Assembly (NCBI RefSeq): GCF_007097525.1
Contig: NZ_VKDD01000004.1
Location: 124,001 to 188,000 of the forward strand
Origin: Thalassomonas sp. M1454
Lineage (GTDB): Bacteria > Pseudomonadota > Gammaproteobacteria > Enterobacterales > Alteromonadaceae
Length of the DNA: 64,000 nt
Direction: 5' to 3'
The translations under genes were made by a program, and so were the position numbers. The notes under the pieces are model-generated. The model was not told where the DNA came from. It did not search any database and was given only the letters and a program-made list of their open reading frames with translations. Within the stretch, counting starts at the first letter, position 1; every line of letters begins with the position of its first letter. This document shows positions 43,405-51,947 of the stretch, piece by piece.

Positions 43405-44172
43405 TTATTTCATTGAGAATTTCATGTCGAATTGATACTTGTCTGGGCGGTAAATAGCGTACAGGTGATCAAACAACTTACCTTCGCTATCGTACATAGA
43501 GCGGTCTAATAACAATAATGGACGACCGGTTGGGATGTCTAAAACTAATGCTGTATCCATATTAGAAAGCGTTGCCGTGATGCTTTGCTCTACGTTATCT
43601 AAATGAACCCCAGCTTGTTTAAATAATTCTAAACGAGTGCTTTGTTGTAATGAATCTTCATTGTAGCTATCACCGATATCACGAGTCCAACTTACGTAAT
43701 AACCAAATGGGATGCCATCATTTGAACGTACACGAATTGATTGGATCAATTCTTCTTCTGGGCCGATGCCAAAGCGTTCTTGTATATCTAATGGCGGAAT
43801 CGCACGTTTAAAACCAAGAGATTTTACTTGCGTTTCTTGTCCTAAAACTTTTAGGTTTTCAAGTAAACCAGATAATGGCGCAGCTACGTGCTCGGCACGG
43901 TTTTTATAAATAACGTGTGAACCTTTACCACGACGACGAGAAATATAACCTTCTTCGGCTAACTCATCCATGGCGCGTTTGGCAGTAATTCGAGATACAG
44001 AAAACGCTTCGGATAATTGATGCTCAGTTGGCATCTTTTCTCCAAAAGGAATATCTCCTAAATGAATCTTCTCTTTTAAGAACAAATAAACTTGATGGTA
44101 CAAAGGAGTTGGAACGTCACTTTTTAGTGCTTGACCCAAACGCGGGTCATTAAGTAATTCTTCAAATGTCAT
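43405..44172 (-). CDS. GntR-family transcriptional regulator, HutC subfamily
   Basis: 255 residues. The N-terminal winged helix (about 20-90) shows the GntR pattern YLFLKEKIHLGDIPFGEKMPTE, LSEAFSVSRITAKRAMDEL and EEGYISRRRGKGSHV. The C-terminal UTRA ligand-binding domain (about 110-250: QERFGIGPEEELIQSIRVRSNDGIPFGY, DTALVLDIPTGRPLLLLDRSMYDSEGKLFDH) marks the HutC subfamily. Such proteins repress catabolic operons until an intermediate binds. It is the only dedicated regulator in the island and the palindromes found in front of many island operons have the A/T-rich dyad form bound by this family. Confidence 0.95.
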   Translation of the reverse strand: MTFEELLNDPRLGQALKSDVPTPLYHQVYLFLKEKIHLGDIPFGEKMPTEHQLSEAFSVSRITAKRAMDELAEEGYISRRRGKGSHVIYKNRAEHVAAPLSGLLENLKVLGQETQVKSLGFKRAIPPLDIQERFGIGPEEELIQSIRVRSNDGIPFGYYVSWTRDIGDSYNEDSLQQSTRLELFKQAGVHLDNVEQSITATLSNMDTALVLDIPTGRPLLLLDRSMYDSEGKLFDHLYAIYRPDKYQFDMKFSMK

Positions 44173-44279
44173 ATTGTTATATCTACTCTTTTAAAATATT
44201 TACTAGCGCCAGATGCCATTATTTTTTTAATTGCTTATTGTATCTGATGTTTATGATTAAAAATACATCTAAAACCATA

Positions 44280-44299
44280 ATGTTATAGATACAGAACAA
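44280..44299. promoter_or_regulatory. Putative GntR-family operator (autoregulatory)
   Basis: ATGTTATAG-AT-ACAGAACAA, 7/9 matches in each half to the palindrome at 25893. It lies between the regulator (start 44172) and the divergent membrane-protein/GST operon (44398). Confidence 0.55.
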
Positions 44300-44397
44300 A
44301 TGTAACAAATGCAAGTTGTCTAATGTCATTTCCCTTTAATCAAATCCTTGTTATACATAGCATATAAACTCAAAAACCTGTTGTATAACGGGTGTTC

Positions 44398-45084
44398 ATG
44401 GTAAGTCGAATGACCGAATATTTATTATTAAAATTATTACACATTGTATTTTTCGTATACTGGTTAGGTGGCGATTTAGGTACTTTTTATGCGTCGAAAT
44501 TTGTAGCTAAAGAAGGCCTGTCAGCGCAGCAAAGAAGCACCGCATTAACTATTATGATGGGCGTCGATCAAGGGCCTCGTATCTGTATGGCTCTTATCTT
44601 AGGCCCAGGTATTCAAATGGCTTACAACAATGGCTTAATCACTATGCCTGTATGGGGCATGGTTGCTGTTTGGTTAGTATGTGCTATTTGGTTAGCTATG
44701 GTGTTAGCGATTCACTTTGGCCATGGTAAGGCATTTGTGGCACCACTAACTAAGTTCGATTTTAAATTTAGAATTGTGGTGATCCTTGCATGCTTTGCTG
44801 CCGCCTTAGATACACTGTTATCGGCTTCACCTTTAGTGGTTCATGCCGAATATTTAGCGTGGAAACTGATTGTTTTTGCTGCTTTAGTTATGTGTGGTTT
44901 AGGTATTCGAGTAATGCTAAAACCATTTGTACCAGACTTTGTCGAAATGATGCAAAACGGCCCAAGCCCTGAAGTAGATAAACGATTGCAAAATACCTTA
45001 GCTAAAGTACGCCCATTTGTTTATTTAATTTGGGTTGGACTGATCGTAAATGCTGCAATTGGTATGCATCTAATTAATCCGTAA
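44398..45084 (+). CDS. Polytopic membrane protein, HemJ/CopD-like appearance
   Basis: 228 residues with about six membrane segments. The opening MTEYLLLKLLHIVFFVYWLGGDLGTFYASKFV, with a His in the first helix followed by W-x-G-G, recalls HemJ/CopD/DUF2269-type heme-associated membrane proteins, and further His occur (LAIHFGHGKAF, PLVVHAEYLAW). The family is not certain. ATG 44398 or 44410 could be the start; no strong RBS decides. It precedes a GST gene and faces the GntR regulator, sharing its operator. A heme- or tetrapyrrole-linked membrane redox role is a guess. Confidence 0.7.
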   Translation: MVSRMTEYLLLKLLHIVFFVYWLGGDLGTFYASKFVAKEGLSAQQRSTALTIMMGVDQGPRICMALILGPGIQMAYNNGLITMPVWGMVAVWLVCAIWLAMVLAIHFGHGKAFVAPLTKFDFKFRIVVILACFAAALDTLLSASPLVVHAEYLAWKLIVFAALVMCGLGIRVMLKPFVPDFVEMMQNGPSPEVDKRLQNTLAKVRPFVYLIWVGLIVNAAIGMHLINP

Positions 45085-45128
45085 ACAATAAAAATAATAA
45101 AATAACAACAAGAATAAAAGGAAGCTCG

Positions 45129-45764
45129 ATGCGCTTATTAAGCTCTAATTTTTCCCCTTATGCTACTAGGGTTCGCATTCAAATTGCCAAAAATAACCTG
45201 CCAATTGAAGTTTGTGCACCAGAGCCTGCACTTCGTACTCCAGAGTTCTTTGCTAAATATCCACTTGGTAAAATTCCGGTATTAGAGCTCGATGATGGTC
45301 AGTGTATTACTGAATCTTGGGTGATCATGGAGTATTTAGAGCAAACAACTTCAGGCTCTAACTTGTCGCCAAGCGATGCTTTTGCTAAAGCGCAGATGTC
45401 GATGCTAGGCCGCTATGCTGATTTACATTTGGGGCCGTCATTATTCCCTATGTTTAAAGCTTTATTGATGAAAACAGATATTGATGCAGAACAGGAAGTT
45501 AATGCAATTAAAGCTGAGCTAGCTAAGGGTGAGCAACTATTAAAACTTCAAGGTGACTTTCAGCAGCGTAGCTTGAATTTAGGTGATATTGCCCTAGCGA
45601 CAACCATGTACTTTACTATTGCTACGCCTAAGATTTATGGCTGTGAAAATATTTTAGCAGACTTTGAAACTCTATCGTCTTGGTGGGCATGGGTGTTAAA
45701 AGATGAAGCGGTGAAGCAAGGTATTGATGAAATGCAAGCGGCATTTATGGCGTTTGGTCAGTAA
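45129..45764 (+). CDS. Glutathione S-transferase family protein
   Basis: 211 residues. N-terminal thioredoxin-fold domain with LLSSNFSPYATRVRIQIAKNNL (Ser in the usual catalytic region), KYPLGKIPVLELDDGQCITESWVIMEYLEQ containing the cis-Pro and the ES glutathione-binding motif; C-terminal helical domain with the N-capping box-like LNLGDIALAT. Glutathione conjugation or isomerisation, perhaps a maleylacetoacetate-isomerase-like cis-trans isomerisation of an alkylmaleate, would fit the pathway but is speculation. 45 bp after the membrane gene, RBS AAAGGAAG. Confidence 0.9.
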   Translation: MRLLSSNFSPYATRVRIQIAKNNLPIEVCAPEPALRTPEFFAKYPLGKIPVLELDDGQCITESWVIMEYLEQTTSGSNLSPSDAFAKAQMSMLGRYADLHLGPSLFPMFKALLMKTDIDAEQEVNAIKAELAKGEQLLKLQGDFQQRSLNLGDIALATTMYFTIATPKIYGCENILADFETLSSWWAWVLKDEAVKQGIDEMQAAFMAFGQ

Positions 45765-45775
45765 TCTGATTAACT

Positions 45776-45801
45776 ATTAGGCTAAGTACGCTTAGCCTAA
45801 T
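45776..45801. terminator. Bidirectional hairpin terminator
   Basis: 11-bp perfect arms ATTAGGCTAAG and CTTAGCCTAAT around TACG; the right arm overlaps the stop codon of the convergent thioesterase gene. Confidence 0.82.
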
Positions 45802-46229
45802 ATCTTCCATATACCTGTGGCACGAAGTATTTCTCGGCGCTTGGTATAAATAAGTCCTTCAGCGAAAATAACCGATTTAGTTAATCGAGTTATTTTACCT
45901 TTTCCCATTAATACTTCATCTTCTGCTAAAGCCGCCGCTAAAAAGTCACAATTTAAGTTAATGGTGGCAAATTTAACCTCATGACCAATGACATCGCCAA
46001 TAGCGCGGTAGATGCAAAAGTCAGCCATGGCGGTGTAAACCCCTCCGTGAATAACACCTTCGGGATTTTGGTGATGTTGCTGTAAAGGTAGTGCCCTAAT
46101 TATTTGCGCATCACCTTGTTTGTTTTCTTCTTGGCGTTGATAAAAAGGACCGATAAAAGCTGAAAAGCCAGAGACATTTGCACATAGTTGCCAGCCTTGA
46201 TTAATTAATGCTTGTTCTGATATTGTCAC
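45792..46229 (-). CDS. PaaI-type hotdog thioesterase
   Basis: 145 residues of the hotdog fold: central helix motif GVIHGGVYTAMADFCIYRAIGD with the HGG dipeptide turn and Asp nucleophile position typical of the PaaI/YbgC-like family, then VKFATINLNCDFLAA. It hydrolyses acyl-CoA thioesters, releasing stalled CoA intermediates. It lies 11 bp after an enoyl-CoA-hydratase-family gene on the minus strand, so the pair probably handle the CoA-bound products of the CoA-transferase branch. Confidence 0.9.
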   Translation of the reverse strand: MTISEQALINQGWQLCANVSGFSAFIGPFYQRQEENKQGDAQIIRALPLQQHHQNPEGVIHGGVYTAMADFCIYRAIGDVIGHEVKFATINLNCDFLAAALAEDEVLMGKGKITRLTKSVIFAEGLIYTKRREILRATGIWKILG

Positions 46230-46240
46230 TTTAATCGCCT

Positions 46241-47014
46241 TTATTTGTTAAAATTTGCTGGTCGCTTTTCTAGAAAAGCAGAACTGCCTTCGGCAAAGTC
46301 ATCGCCATCAAAGGCTTGTAAAAACAATAGTTCTAACTCTTCTTGGCTAACTGGATTTTCACCCGACAGATGGTTTAATGTCTGCTTAATACCTATTTGG
46401 CTAGTAGCACTATTGGCGAGTAGTTGGTGACATAAAAGTTTAACTTCATCAATTAATCGCTCACTTGCACAACAGCTATTAATTAAACCATAGCTAACGG
46501 CTTGTTCAGCATCTAAAACTTTGCTGAGCATTAATAACTCTTTGGCTTTACTTAAGCCAACCAACTGATATAAACGATTGGTATCTGCAACGCTATAAAG
46601 TAAGCCCAGCTTAGCTGGAGTAATTGCGAATTTAGAATGTTTGGCCGCAATTCTGAAATCACACGCCATGGCTAATCCTAATCCGCCGCCCATACAGGCG
46701 CCGTTAATCGCTGCAATTGTCACAACAGGTAAGTTTGCTAATGCTTGTTGTGCTTCTTGAATGTATTGATTATTTACTTTTAGCTCGGTTTTATTGGTTA
46801 ACATTTCTGTTAGCTCGTCTATATCCGCGCCTGCACAAAAGGCTTTCTCGCCACTTGCTTGTAAGATCAGAATACGCACCTTAGCTTTGGCGACATCATT
46901 TAAAAGTAATGGCAACTGACGCCACATTGCTTGGTTAAATGCGTTGCGTTTTTCAGCTCGATTAATGGTTAATAATGCGATGTCACCATTAATGTCTAAT
47001 TTTAAATTATCCAT
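46241..47014 (-). CDS. Enoyl-CoA hydratase/isomerase (crotonase) family protein
   Basis: 257 residues from ATG 47014 (AGGG RBS four bases upstream), the standard crotonase length; a longer frame to 47086 is not conserved. Motifs: INRAEKRNAFNQAM, CAGADIDELTE (first oxyanion Gly) and NGACMGGGLGLAMACDFRIA (second). At the position where hydratases have a catalytic Glu (x-P-E-x-x-L-G) it reads T-P-A-K-L-G-L, so true hydratase activity is doubtful; other crotonase reactions (isomerase, hydrolase) are open. Paired with a thioesterase and divergent from the DmdAB-like operon. Confidence 0.9.
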   Translation of the reverse strand: MDNLKLDINGDIALLTINRAEKRNAFNQAMWRQLPLLLNDVAKAKVRILILQASGEKAFCAGADIDELTEMLTNKTELKVNNQYIQEAQQALANLPVVTIAAINGACMGGGLGLAMACDFRIAAKHSKFAITPAKLGLLYSVADTNRLYQLVGLSKAKELLMLSKVLDAEQAVSYGLINSCCASERLIDEVKLLCHQLLANSATSQIGIKQTLNHLSGENPVSQEELELLFLQAFDGDDFAEGSSAFLEKRPANFNK

Positions 47015-47117
47015 ATTACCCTGATCTACCAGTTTAAAAATATTGTTTGATGCATTCATCATGCAAGCTATTGCAGAAAATGTCACCTAGCATCTGACAT
47101 TTGTCAAAATCAAAAAT

Positions 47118-47145
47118 CATAATGATATACTAATATATCATTATG
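47118..47145. promoter_or_regulatory. Perfect 12-bp-arm palindrome, putative operator
   Basis: CATAATGATATA (47118-47129), CTAA, TATATCATTATG (47134-47145). The 20-bp core ATGATATA-N4-TATATCAT is a variant of the TTGTTATA-N4-TATAACAA motif. It lies between the divergent operons starting at 47014 and 47205. Confidence 0.7.
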
Positions 47146-47204
47146 TTTCTAAGATGGTATAGTAGATTTAACAATAATGACATTGCCTGTTAAGAGGATG
47201 TTAG

Positions 47205-48482
47205 ATGACTAACGTATTAAAAGCGCAAACTTTAGCTGAAAAAATCATTTCCCGAGCAGCTAACGTGAAATCGGTAAACCCTGGTGAATTGATCACTTGT
47301 AAAGTAGATAACGTGCTAATGCACGACTCTTCAGGGCCGCGCCGAGTAGAAGATAGATTATCGCAATTAAATGCCAAAGTATTTGACCCAAGTAAGATTG
47401 TGTTGGTAAGTGACCACTTCGTTCCTGCTACAGATGCAGAGAGCGCTGAGATTTTAGCTTTAACTAGACGTTGGGCTAAAAATAATGGCATTACTAACTT
47501 CTACGACATGCAAGGTATTTGTCACGTAATGATGGCTGAAAAGGGCCACTTGATGCCTGGTAACTTTCTGGTAGGAGGGGACTCACATTCTCCAACAGGA
47601 GGTGCATTTGGTACCTTTATGGTAGGTATTGGCGCTACTGAAATGACTGGTGTGTTAGCGACAGGTGAAATTTGGATCAAAGTACCTGAGTCAATAAAAG
47701 TTAATTGGCAAGGTCAGCTTGCTAAAGGCGTTTCATCAAAAGATATTATGCTGTTTTTATGTAAGCATTTAGGTGTAAATAACAATTATAAAGTAATTGA
47801 ATTTGCAGGCGAGGCGGTGGCTAACATGAATATGTTAGAGCGCATGGTGTTATGTAATATGACGGCAGAGCTTGGTGCAAAAACCGGGGTTATTGCTCCA
47901 GATGCAACAACCCTAGAAGCAATTACAACAGCGGGTAAAACTTTCCCTGGCAATATTAATGATTGGCAAAGTGACGCTGATGCTCACTATTATGCTGAGC
48001 ATACCTTTGATGCGAGTCAATTAAAGCCACAAATTGCAGCCCCGCACAGCCCTGAAAATACTGATGATGTTGATACCTACAATAATGTAGCGATAGATCA
48101 AGCATACATAGGTGCATGTACAGGCGCCAAATTATCTGATTTACATATGGCTGCCGAAGTTTTAAAAGGCCAAAAAGTTGCGAGTTCAACTCGATTATTA
48201 GTAGCCCCAGCTTCGGCAAGTACTACTAATAAGGCGGCCGCAGACGGTACCCTAGAAATATTAACCGCTGCTGGCGCAATAATTTTGCCTACTGGCTGTG
48301 GTGCTTGTGCAGGTATGGGGGCAGGTGCAATTGCTAACGGTGAAGTATGCTTATCGTCAACCTCGCGTAATTTTAAAGGCCGTATGGGCTCACCAAATTC
48401 AGAAGTATATTTAGGCTCTCCATATTCTGTGGCCGCTGCTGCAATAACCGGTGTAATCACTGACCCACGTGAATTTTTGTAG
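47205..48482 (+). CDS. Dimethylmaleate hydratase/isopropylmalate isomerase-like, large subunit
   Basis: 425 residues, the short archaeal-LeuC/HacA/DmdA type, different from the 472-residue copy at 28138. [4Fe-4S] Cys: C305 (YIGACTGAKL), C365 and C368 (PTGCGACAGMG). Also GGDSHSPTGGAFGTFMVGIGATEMTGV. In Eubacterium barkeri DmdA/DmdB of this type hydrate 2,3-dimethylmaleate to dimethylmalate, which a PEP-mutase-superfamily lyase then splits. Exactly that gene order (large, small, lyase) is found here, so an alkylmaleate hydratase is the best guess. First gene of a five-gene operon. Confidence 0.87.
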   Translation: MTNVLKAQTLAEKIISRAANVKSVNPGELITCKVDNVLMHDSSGPRRVEDRLSQLNAKVFDPSKIVLVSDHFVPATDAESAEILALTRRWAKNNGITNFYDMQGICHVMMAEKGHLMPGNFLVGGDSHSPTGGAFGTFMVGIGATEMTGVLATGEIWIKVPESIKVNWQGQLAKGVSSKDIMLFLCKHLGVNNNYKVIEFAGEAVANMNMLERMVLCNMTAELGAKTGVIAPDATTLEAITTAGKTFPGNINDWQSDADAHYYAEHTFDASQLKPQIAAPHSPENTDDVDTYNNVAIDQAYIGACTGAKLSDLHMAAEVLKGQKVASSTRLLVAPASASTTNKAAADGTLEILTAAGAIILPTGCGACAGMGAGAIANGEVCLSSTSRNFKGRMGSPNSEVYLGSPYSVAAAAITGVITDPREFL

Positions 48483-48491
48483 GAGTATCCA

Positions 48492-48995
48492 ATGAGCGAA
48501 ACAGCACAAACCACAATAGGTAGCGCCTGGGTTTACGGCGATAATATCGACACTGATATCTTAGCCCCAGGCCCATATATGAAAAAGCCAATGAATGAAT
48601 TGGCTAAGCACTGCTTTGAAGCAATTGATACTAGCTTTGCTGTAGAAGTTAAAGCAGGCGATGTCGTTGCCGCAGGGGAAGCCTTTGGTATAGGTTCATC
48701 GCGAGAACAAGCGGCGCAAGCTTTGGTAGAGCTAGGCGTTAGTTGCGTTATAGCAAAGTCCTTTGCTCGTATATTTTATCGTAATGCCCTTAATTTAGGC
48801 TTACCAGCCTTAGTCTGTAGTGAAGCAGATAAAATAACTAAAGGTGACCAAATTAGTGTTCAACCGGAGCAGGGCATAATCATTAATCATAGTAAAAACG
48901 AACAATATCAGTGTGAAGCGATCCCTGAGCAATTAATGGAAATCGTTCGTGCTGGTGGCTTAATGCCATTTTTACAAAATAAGAATAAGTCGTAG
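48492..48995 (+). CDS. Dimethylmaleate hydratase/isopropylmalate isomerase-like, small subunit
   Basis: 167 residues, the short small-subunit type matching the 47205 large subunit. Swivel-domain motifs: GSAWVYGDNIDTDILAPGPYM near the N-terminus and GEAFGIGSSREQAAQAL with the substrate-recognition SSRE loop, then VIAKSFARIFYRNALNLGLP. It completes the heterodimeric hydratase. 10 bp after the large subunit and 13 bp before the lyase gene. Confidence 0.88.
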   Translation: MSETAQTTIGSAWVYGDNIDTDILAPGPYMKKPMNELAKHCFEAIDTSFAVEVKAGDVVAAGEAFGIGSSREQAAQALVELGVSCVIAKSFARIFYRNALNLGLPALVCSEADKITKGDQISVQPEQGIIINHSKNEQYQCEAIPEQLMEIVRAGGLMPFLQNKNKS

Positions 48996-49007
48996 GAAAT
49001 AGCCAAG

Positions 49008-49871
49008 ATGCATGCAAAAACATTACGTAAATTAATCAATGATAAAGAAATTTTAATTGCCCCAGGTGGCTATGACGGTTTGTCTGCGTCGTTAATTCAG
49101 CAAGGTGGCTTTAACGCTATGTACTTATCTGGTGCTAGCATTGCATATACGCGCTTTGGTCGTCCTGATATTGGCCTAGTGAGTATGAACGAAGTCGCTG
49201 AAACTCTAGCGGTAATTCGTGAACGTGTTGATTTTCCTATTATTGTTGATGGCGATACGGGGTTTGGTAATGCCATTAATACCCAACGTACAGTTAAATT
49301 ATTTGAGCGCATGGGCGCATCGGCAATTCAATTAGAAGACCAAGTGATGCCTAAACGCTGTGGTCATTTAAAAGGCAAGGCACTTATATCAAAAGAAGAA
49401 ATGGCTGGTAAGGTGAGAGCTGCTGTTGATGCTCGTGAAAACCCAGATACCATGATCATTGCTCGTACCGATGCAATTGCGGTTGAAGGCTTTGATGCAG
49501 CAATTGCTCGTGCTAAAGCATATTATGAAGCTGGCGCAGATATGTTATTTATTGAAGCTCCGGAAAATCTTGAGCAAATGCAGATTATTAACCAAACCTT
49601 TAATGGTAAAGTACCGTTATTAGCGAATATGGTTGAGGGTGGCTCTACACCAATTAAAGCGGCATCAGACTTACAAGATATGGGTTACTCATTAGTTATT
49701 TTCCCTGGTGCTATGGTGCGAGCTTATACATTTATGGCGCAAGAGTTTTTAGCGAGTTTAAAAGAAAACCAAAACACTAAGCCATATCAAGATCGTATGC
49801 TTGATTTAGGCGGTTTGAATAAACTACTTGGCACCGATGAGATCTTAGCGAACGGACAAAAATATGAGTAA
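49008..49871 (+). CDS. 2,3-dimethylmalate lyase-like enzyme (isocitrate lyase/PEP-mutase superfamily), copy 2
   Basis: 287 residues. LSGASIAYTRFGRPDIGLVSMNEV, VDGDTGFGN (metal ligand Asp), QLEDQVMPKRCGHLKGKALI with the KRCGH lyase loop, MIIARTDAIAVEGFD, and LANMVEGGSTP. Very similar throughout to 32326. Located immediately after a DmdAB-like hydratase, it should cleave the hydrated product (a dialkylmalate) into a 2-oxoacid plus a fatty acid, by analogy with dimethylmalate to pyruvate and propionate. Overlaps the next gene by 8 bases. Confidence 0.9.
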   Translation: MHAKTLRKLINDKEILIAPGGYDGLSASLIQQGGFNAMYLSGASIAYTRFGRPDIGLVSMNEVAETLAVIRERVDFPIIVDGDTGFGNAINTQRTVKLFERMGASAIQLEDQVMPKRCGHLKGKALISKEEMAGKVRAAVDARENPDTMIIARTDAIAVEGFDAAIARAKAYYEAGADMLFIEAPENLEQMQIINQTFNGKVPLLANMVEGGSTPIKAASDLQDMGYSLVIFPGAMVRAYTFMAQEFLASLKENQNTKPYQDRMLDLGGLNKLLGTDEILANGQKYE

Positions 49872-50775
49872 TGCGACTCAAGCAAGCGTAAATACTAATG
49901 GCCCTATTGCCGGGCCAGTGATAGGTGCAAGTTTAGTGTGCGCTGACATAGATGCTGTTAGCCGTATTTATCAGGCTAATTTCTCTATGAGTGCAGCGCA
50001 ACCAGGTGTGATTAGTAAAGAGCAAGCCGATTTTTGGCAGAGTCCGCATTTAGCGGGCGCTGAGCAAATTATACTAACCTCGCCAAGTGGCGCTAATTGG
50101 TTAAGACTTATAAGCGACAAAACGGCTGAAAAAGTGACACCATTGGCCAATTATGGCTGGATGTCACTTGAGGTCAACGTTGCTAATGTGGATCAATGTG
50201 CAGCTAAACTTTCTACTGACTTTAGCGTATTAGGTGCTCCGGCAAACTTAGAATTAAGCGATGCCATAAAAGCAATGCAAGTCGCAGGCCCTGTCGGTGA
50301 GGTTTTGTATTTAACCGAGATAAAAGCTGCGGTTCCTCCGTTTGAATTACCAATGACAGATGCCGAGTTAGATTGCTTATTTATTCCTGTATTAAAGAGC
50401 CCCGATAGAGCCGCAAGTTTAGCGTTTTATGAACACATAAATAGTCATAAAGGCTTGTCATTCGATACCAAAATTACTGTACTTAACCGTTATCATAACA
50501 TTGATATTAGTCATCAATATCCGGTGGCGACATTACAGTTTAAAGGTGAGTCGTTAATAGAGATTGACCAAGTTGAATCCGGTAATAGTAATTCTAATGC
50601 AGGCTTACCGGCAGGTATTGCCTTAATGACCTTAGAAGTAAGTGAGTTTCCATCAGATATTGATGAATTAGCATCTTTAGTGACTGTAAATGACAGTTAC
50701 TATGGCAGTTCAGAGGTAAAATTATATCGTGGTCCTGCTGGCGAATTGGTTGAGTTAGTGCTAAAAAACAACTAG
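49864..50775 (+). CDS. Two-domain VOC superfamily protein
   Basis: 303 residues made of two VOC modules: residues about 15-155 (GPVIGASLVCADIDAVSRIYQANF, NWLRLISDK, WMSLEVNVANVDQCAAKL, GEVLYLTEI) and about 165-303 (LDCLFIPVLKSPDRAASLAFYEHI, IALMTLEVSEF, GPAGELVELVL). The size is that of extradiol dioxygenases and related lyases, but the His-His-Glu metal triad is not convincing (the first motif has no His), so it may be a non-catalytic or unusual member. Translationally coupled to the lyase. Confidence 0.78.
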   Translation: MSNATQASVNTNGPIAGPVIGASLVCADIDAVSRIYQANFSMSAAQPGVISKEQADFWQSPHLAGAEQIILTSPSGANWLRLISDKTAEKVTPLANYGWMSLEVNVANVDQCAAKLSTDFSVLGAPANLELSDAIKAMQVAGPVGEVLYLTEIKAAVPPFELPMTDAELDCLFIPVLKSPDRAASLAFYEHINSHKGLSFDTKITVLNRYHNIDISHQYPVATLQFKGESLIEIDQVESGNSNSNAGLPAGIALMTLEVSEFPSDIDELASLVTVNDSYYGSSEVKLYRGPAGELVELVLKNN

Positions 50776-50824
50776 CAGATCAAACGTAAACAAGTAATAA
50801 AAACAATAAGATGAGGAGATAGTT

Positions 50825-51298
50825 ATGTTCCCACAAGGTTTTTTTGGTACTCGTGCAGATTTAATGATGGATATCGTTATTGTCGCATTTATGATCATTA
50901 TGCCTATTTTATTCGTGTCTTGGCGTAAGGCACGAGCTAATAACTATGCAACTCACTCTAAAATACAAATAGGCCTTTCCATTGTTTTAGCTATTGCTGT
51001 GATTTTATTTGAGGCAGATTTAAAGCTTTCAGGTGGTATGGCACAGCTGACTAAAGAAAGTGCTTATTATGGTAGCAACACGCTAAATTATTGGATGTGG
51101 GGTCATACCTTTGTTGCCATAATTACTGCTTTACTGTGGATAGTTTTAATGACGTTATCGATTAAAAAGTTCAAACTACCACCAAAAACCAATGCCTTTA
51201 GAAAAGTACATCGACCATTAGGCTATACAACCATGGTTTTTATGTATGCAACTGGCTTGTCATCATTTCCGTTGTACTATTACGGTTTTATGATGTAA
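50825..51298 (+). CDS. Small membrane protein, DUF420-like
   Basis: 157 residues, four membrane helices (MMDIVIVAFMIIMPILFVSWR, KIQIGLSIVLAIAVILFEADL, YWMWGHTFVAIITALLWIVLM, HRPLGYTTMVFMYATGLSSFPLYYYGF), with His at the start of helices 3 and 4 (MWGHTF, KVHRPLGY), which recalls DUF420/cytochrome b561-like proteins. A heme-binding or electron-transfer role is possible. Last gene of the 47205-51298 operon, with GAGGAG RBS. Confidence 0.7.
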   Translation: MFPQGFFGTRADLMMDIVIVAFMIIMPILFVSWRKARANNYATHSKIQIGLSIVLAIAVILFEADLKLSGGMAQLTKESAYYGSNTLNYWMWGHTFVAIITALLWIVLMTLSIKKFKLPPKTNAFRKVHRPLGYTTMVFMYATGLSSFPLYYYGFMM

Positions 51299-51334
51299 TA
51301 CCAATCACATAATTAATGGAAATGGTATGAGCCG

Positions 51335-51910
51335 TTAGAGTAGCTTGGCAATGCGCTGTTGCAAATGAGGGATAACCTCACCTTCAAACCACGAGTTACG
51401 CTTTAACCAAATATTATTTCTCGGACTAGGGTGTGGTAAAGGCAACTGATTTGGCCAATAACTTTGCCATGATTTAACCGTCTGTGTAACTGTACTTTTG
51501 TTATTATTTAAATGATATGACTGTGCATATTTACCTATCACCAAGGTAAGCTGTAAGTTTGGTAATTGTGCTAATAACTTCTCTCGCCAAGCAGGTGCAC
51601 ATTCTGGTCTTGGAGGTAAATCTCCTGATTTACCTGTGCCTGGGAAGCAAAACCCCATAGGTAAAATGGCTATTTTACTGTCATCATAAAAGGTGCTTTT
51701 GTCGACTCCCATCCACTGTCTCAGCCTGTCACCGCTGGCATCATTAAAGGCAACACCCGACTCGTGAACTTTTATTCCCGGTGCTTGCCCAGCGATCAAA
51801 ATTTTAGCTTTAGGGTTAATTTGAACAACAGGTCGCACTCCATGCTCAAGATGTGAAGCACATAAGCTACAAGCGCGAACGTCCGCTAATAATTGAGTAA
51901 ATATAGTCAT
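51335..51910 (-). CDS. Uracil-DNA glycosylase-like family protein
   Basis: 191 residues. N-terminal Cys pair (RACSLCASHLEHGVRPV), ILIAGQAPGIKVHESGVAFNDASGDRLRQWMG with the GxAPG motif, LPMGFCFPGTG and the C-terminal LPHPSPRNN containing the catalytic His loop. This is the uracil-DNA-glycosylase-like family (COG1573-related, small proteobacterial branch) that removes uracil from DNA; activity of this branch is less well established than of family 1. Housekeeping gene at the right edge of the main island; likely marks its border. Confidence 0.88.
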   Translation of the reverse strand: MTIFTQLLADVRACSLCASHLEHGVRPVVQINPKAKILIAGQAPGIKVHESGVAFNDASGDRLRQWMGVDKSTFYDDSKIAILPMGFCFPGTGKSGDLPPRPECAPAWREKLLAQLPNLQLTLVIGKYAQSYHLNNNKSTVTQTVKSWQSYWPNQLPLPHPSPRNNIWLKRNSWFEGEVIPHLQQRIAKLL

Positions 51911-51947
51911 CTAGCATAGTGTATTCGAATAACTCAAACTTACCTAA

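Noticed and set aside
44174-44193. Operator at the GntR gene start (TTGTTATAT half-site)
   Set aside because: Only one half matches; the other half has almost no similarity, and it overlaps the ribosome-binding region. The site at 44280 is the better candidate.
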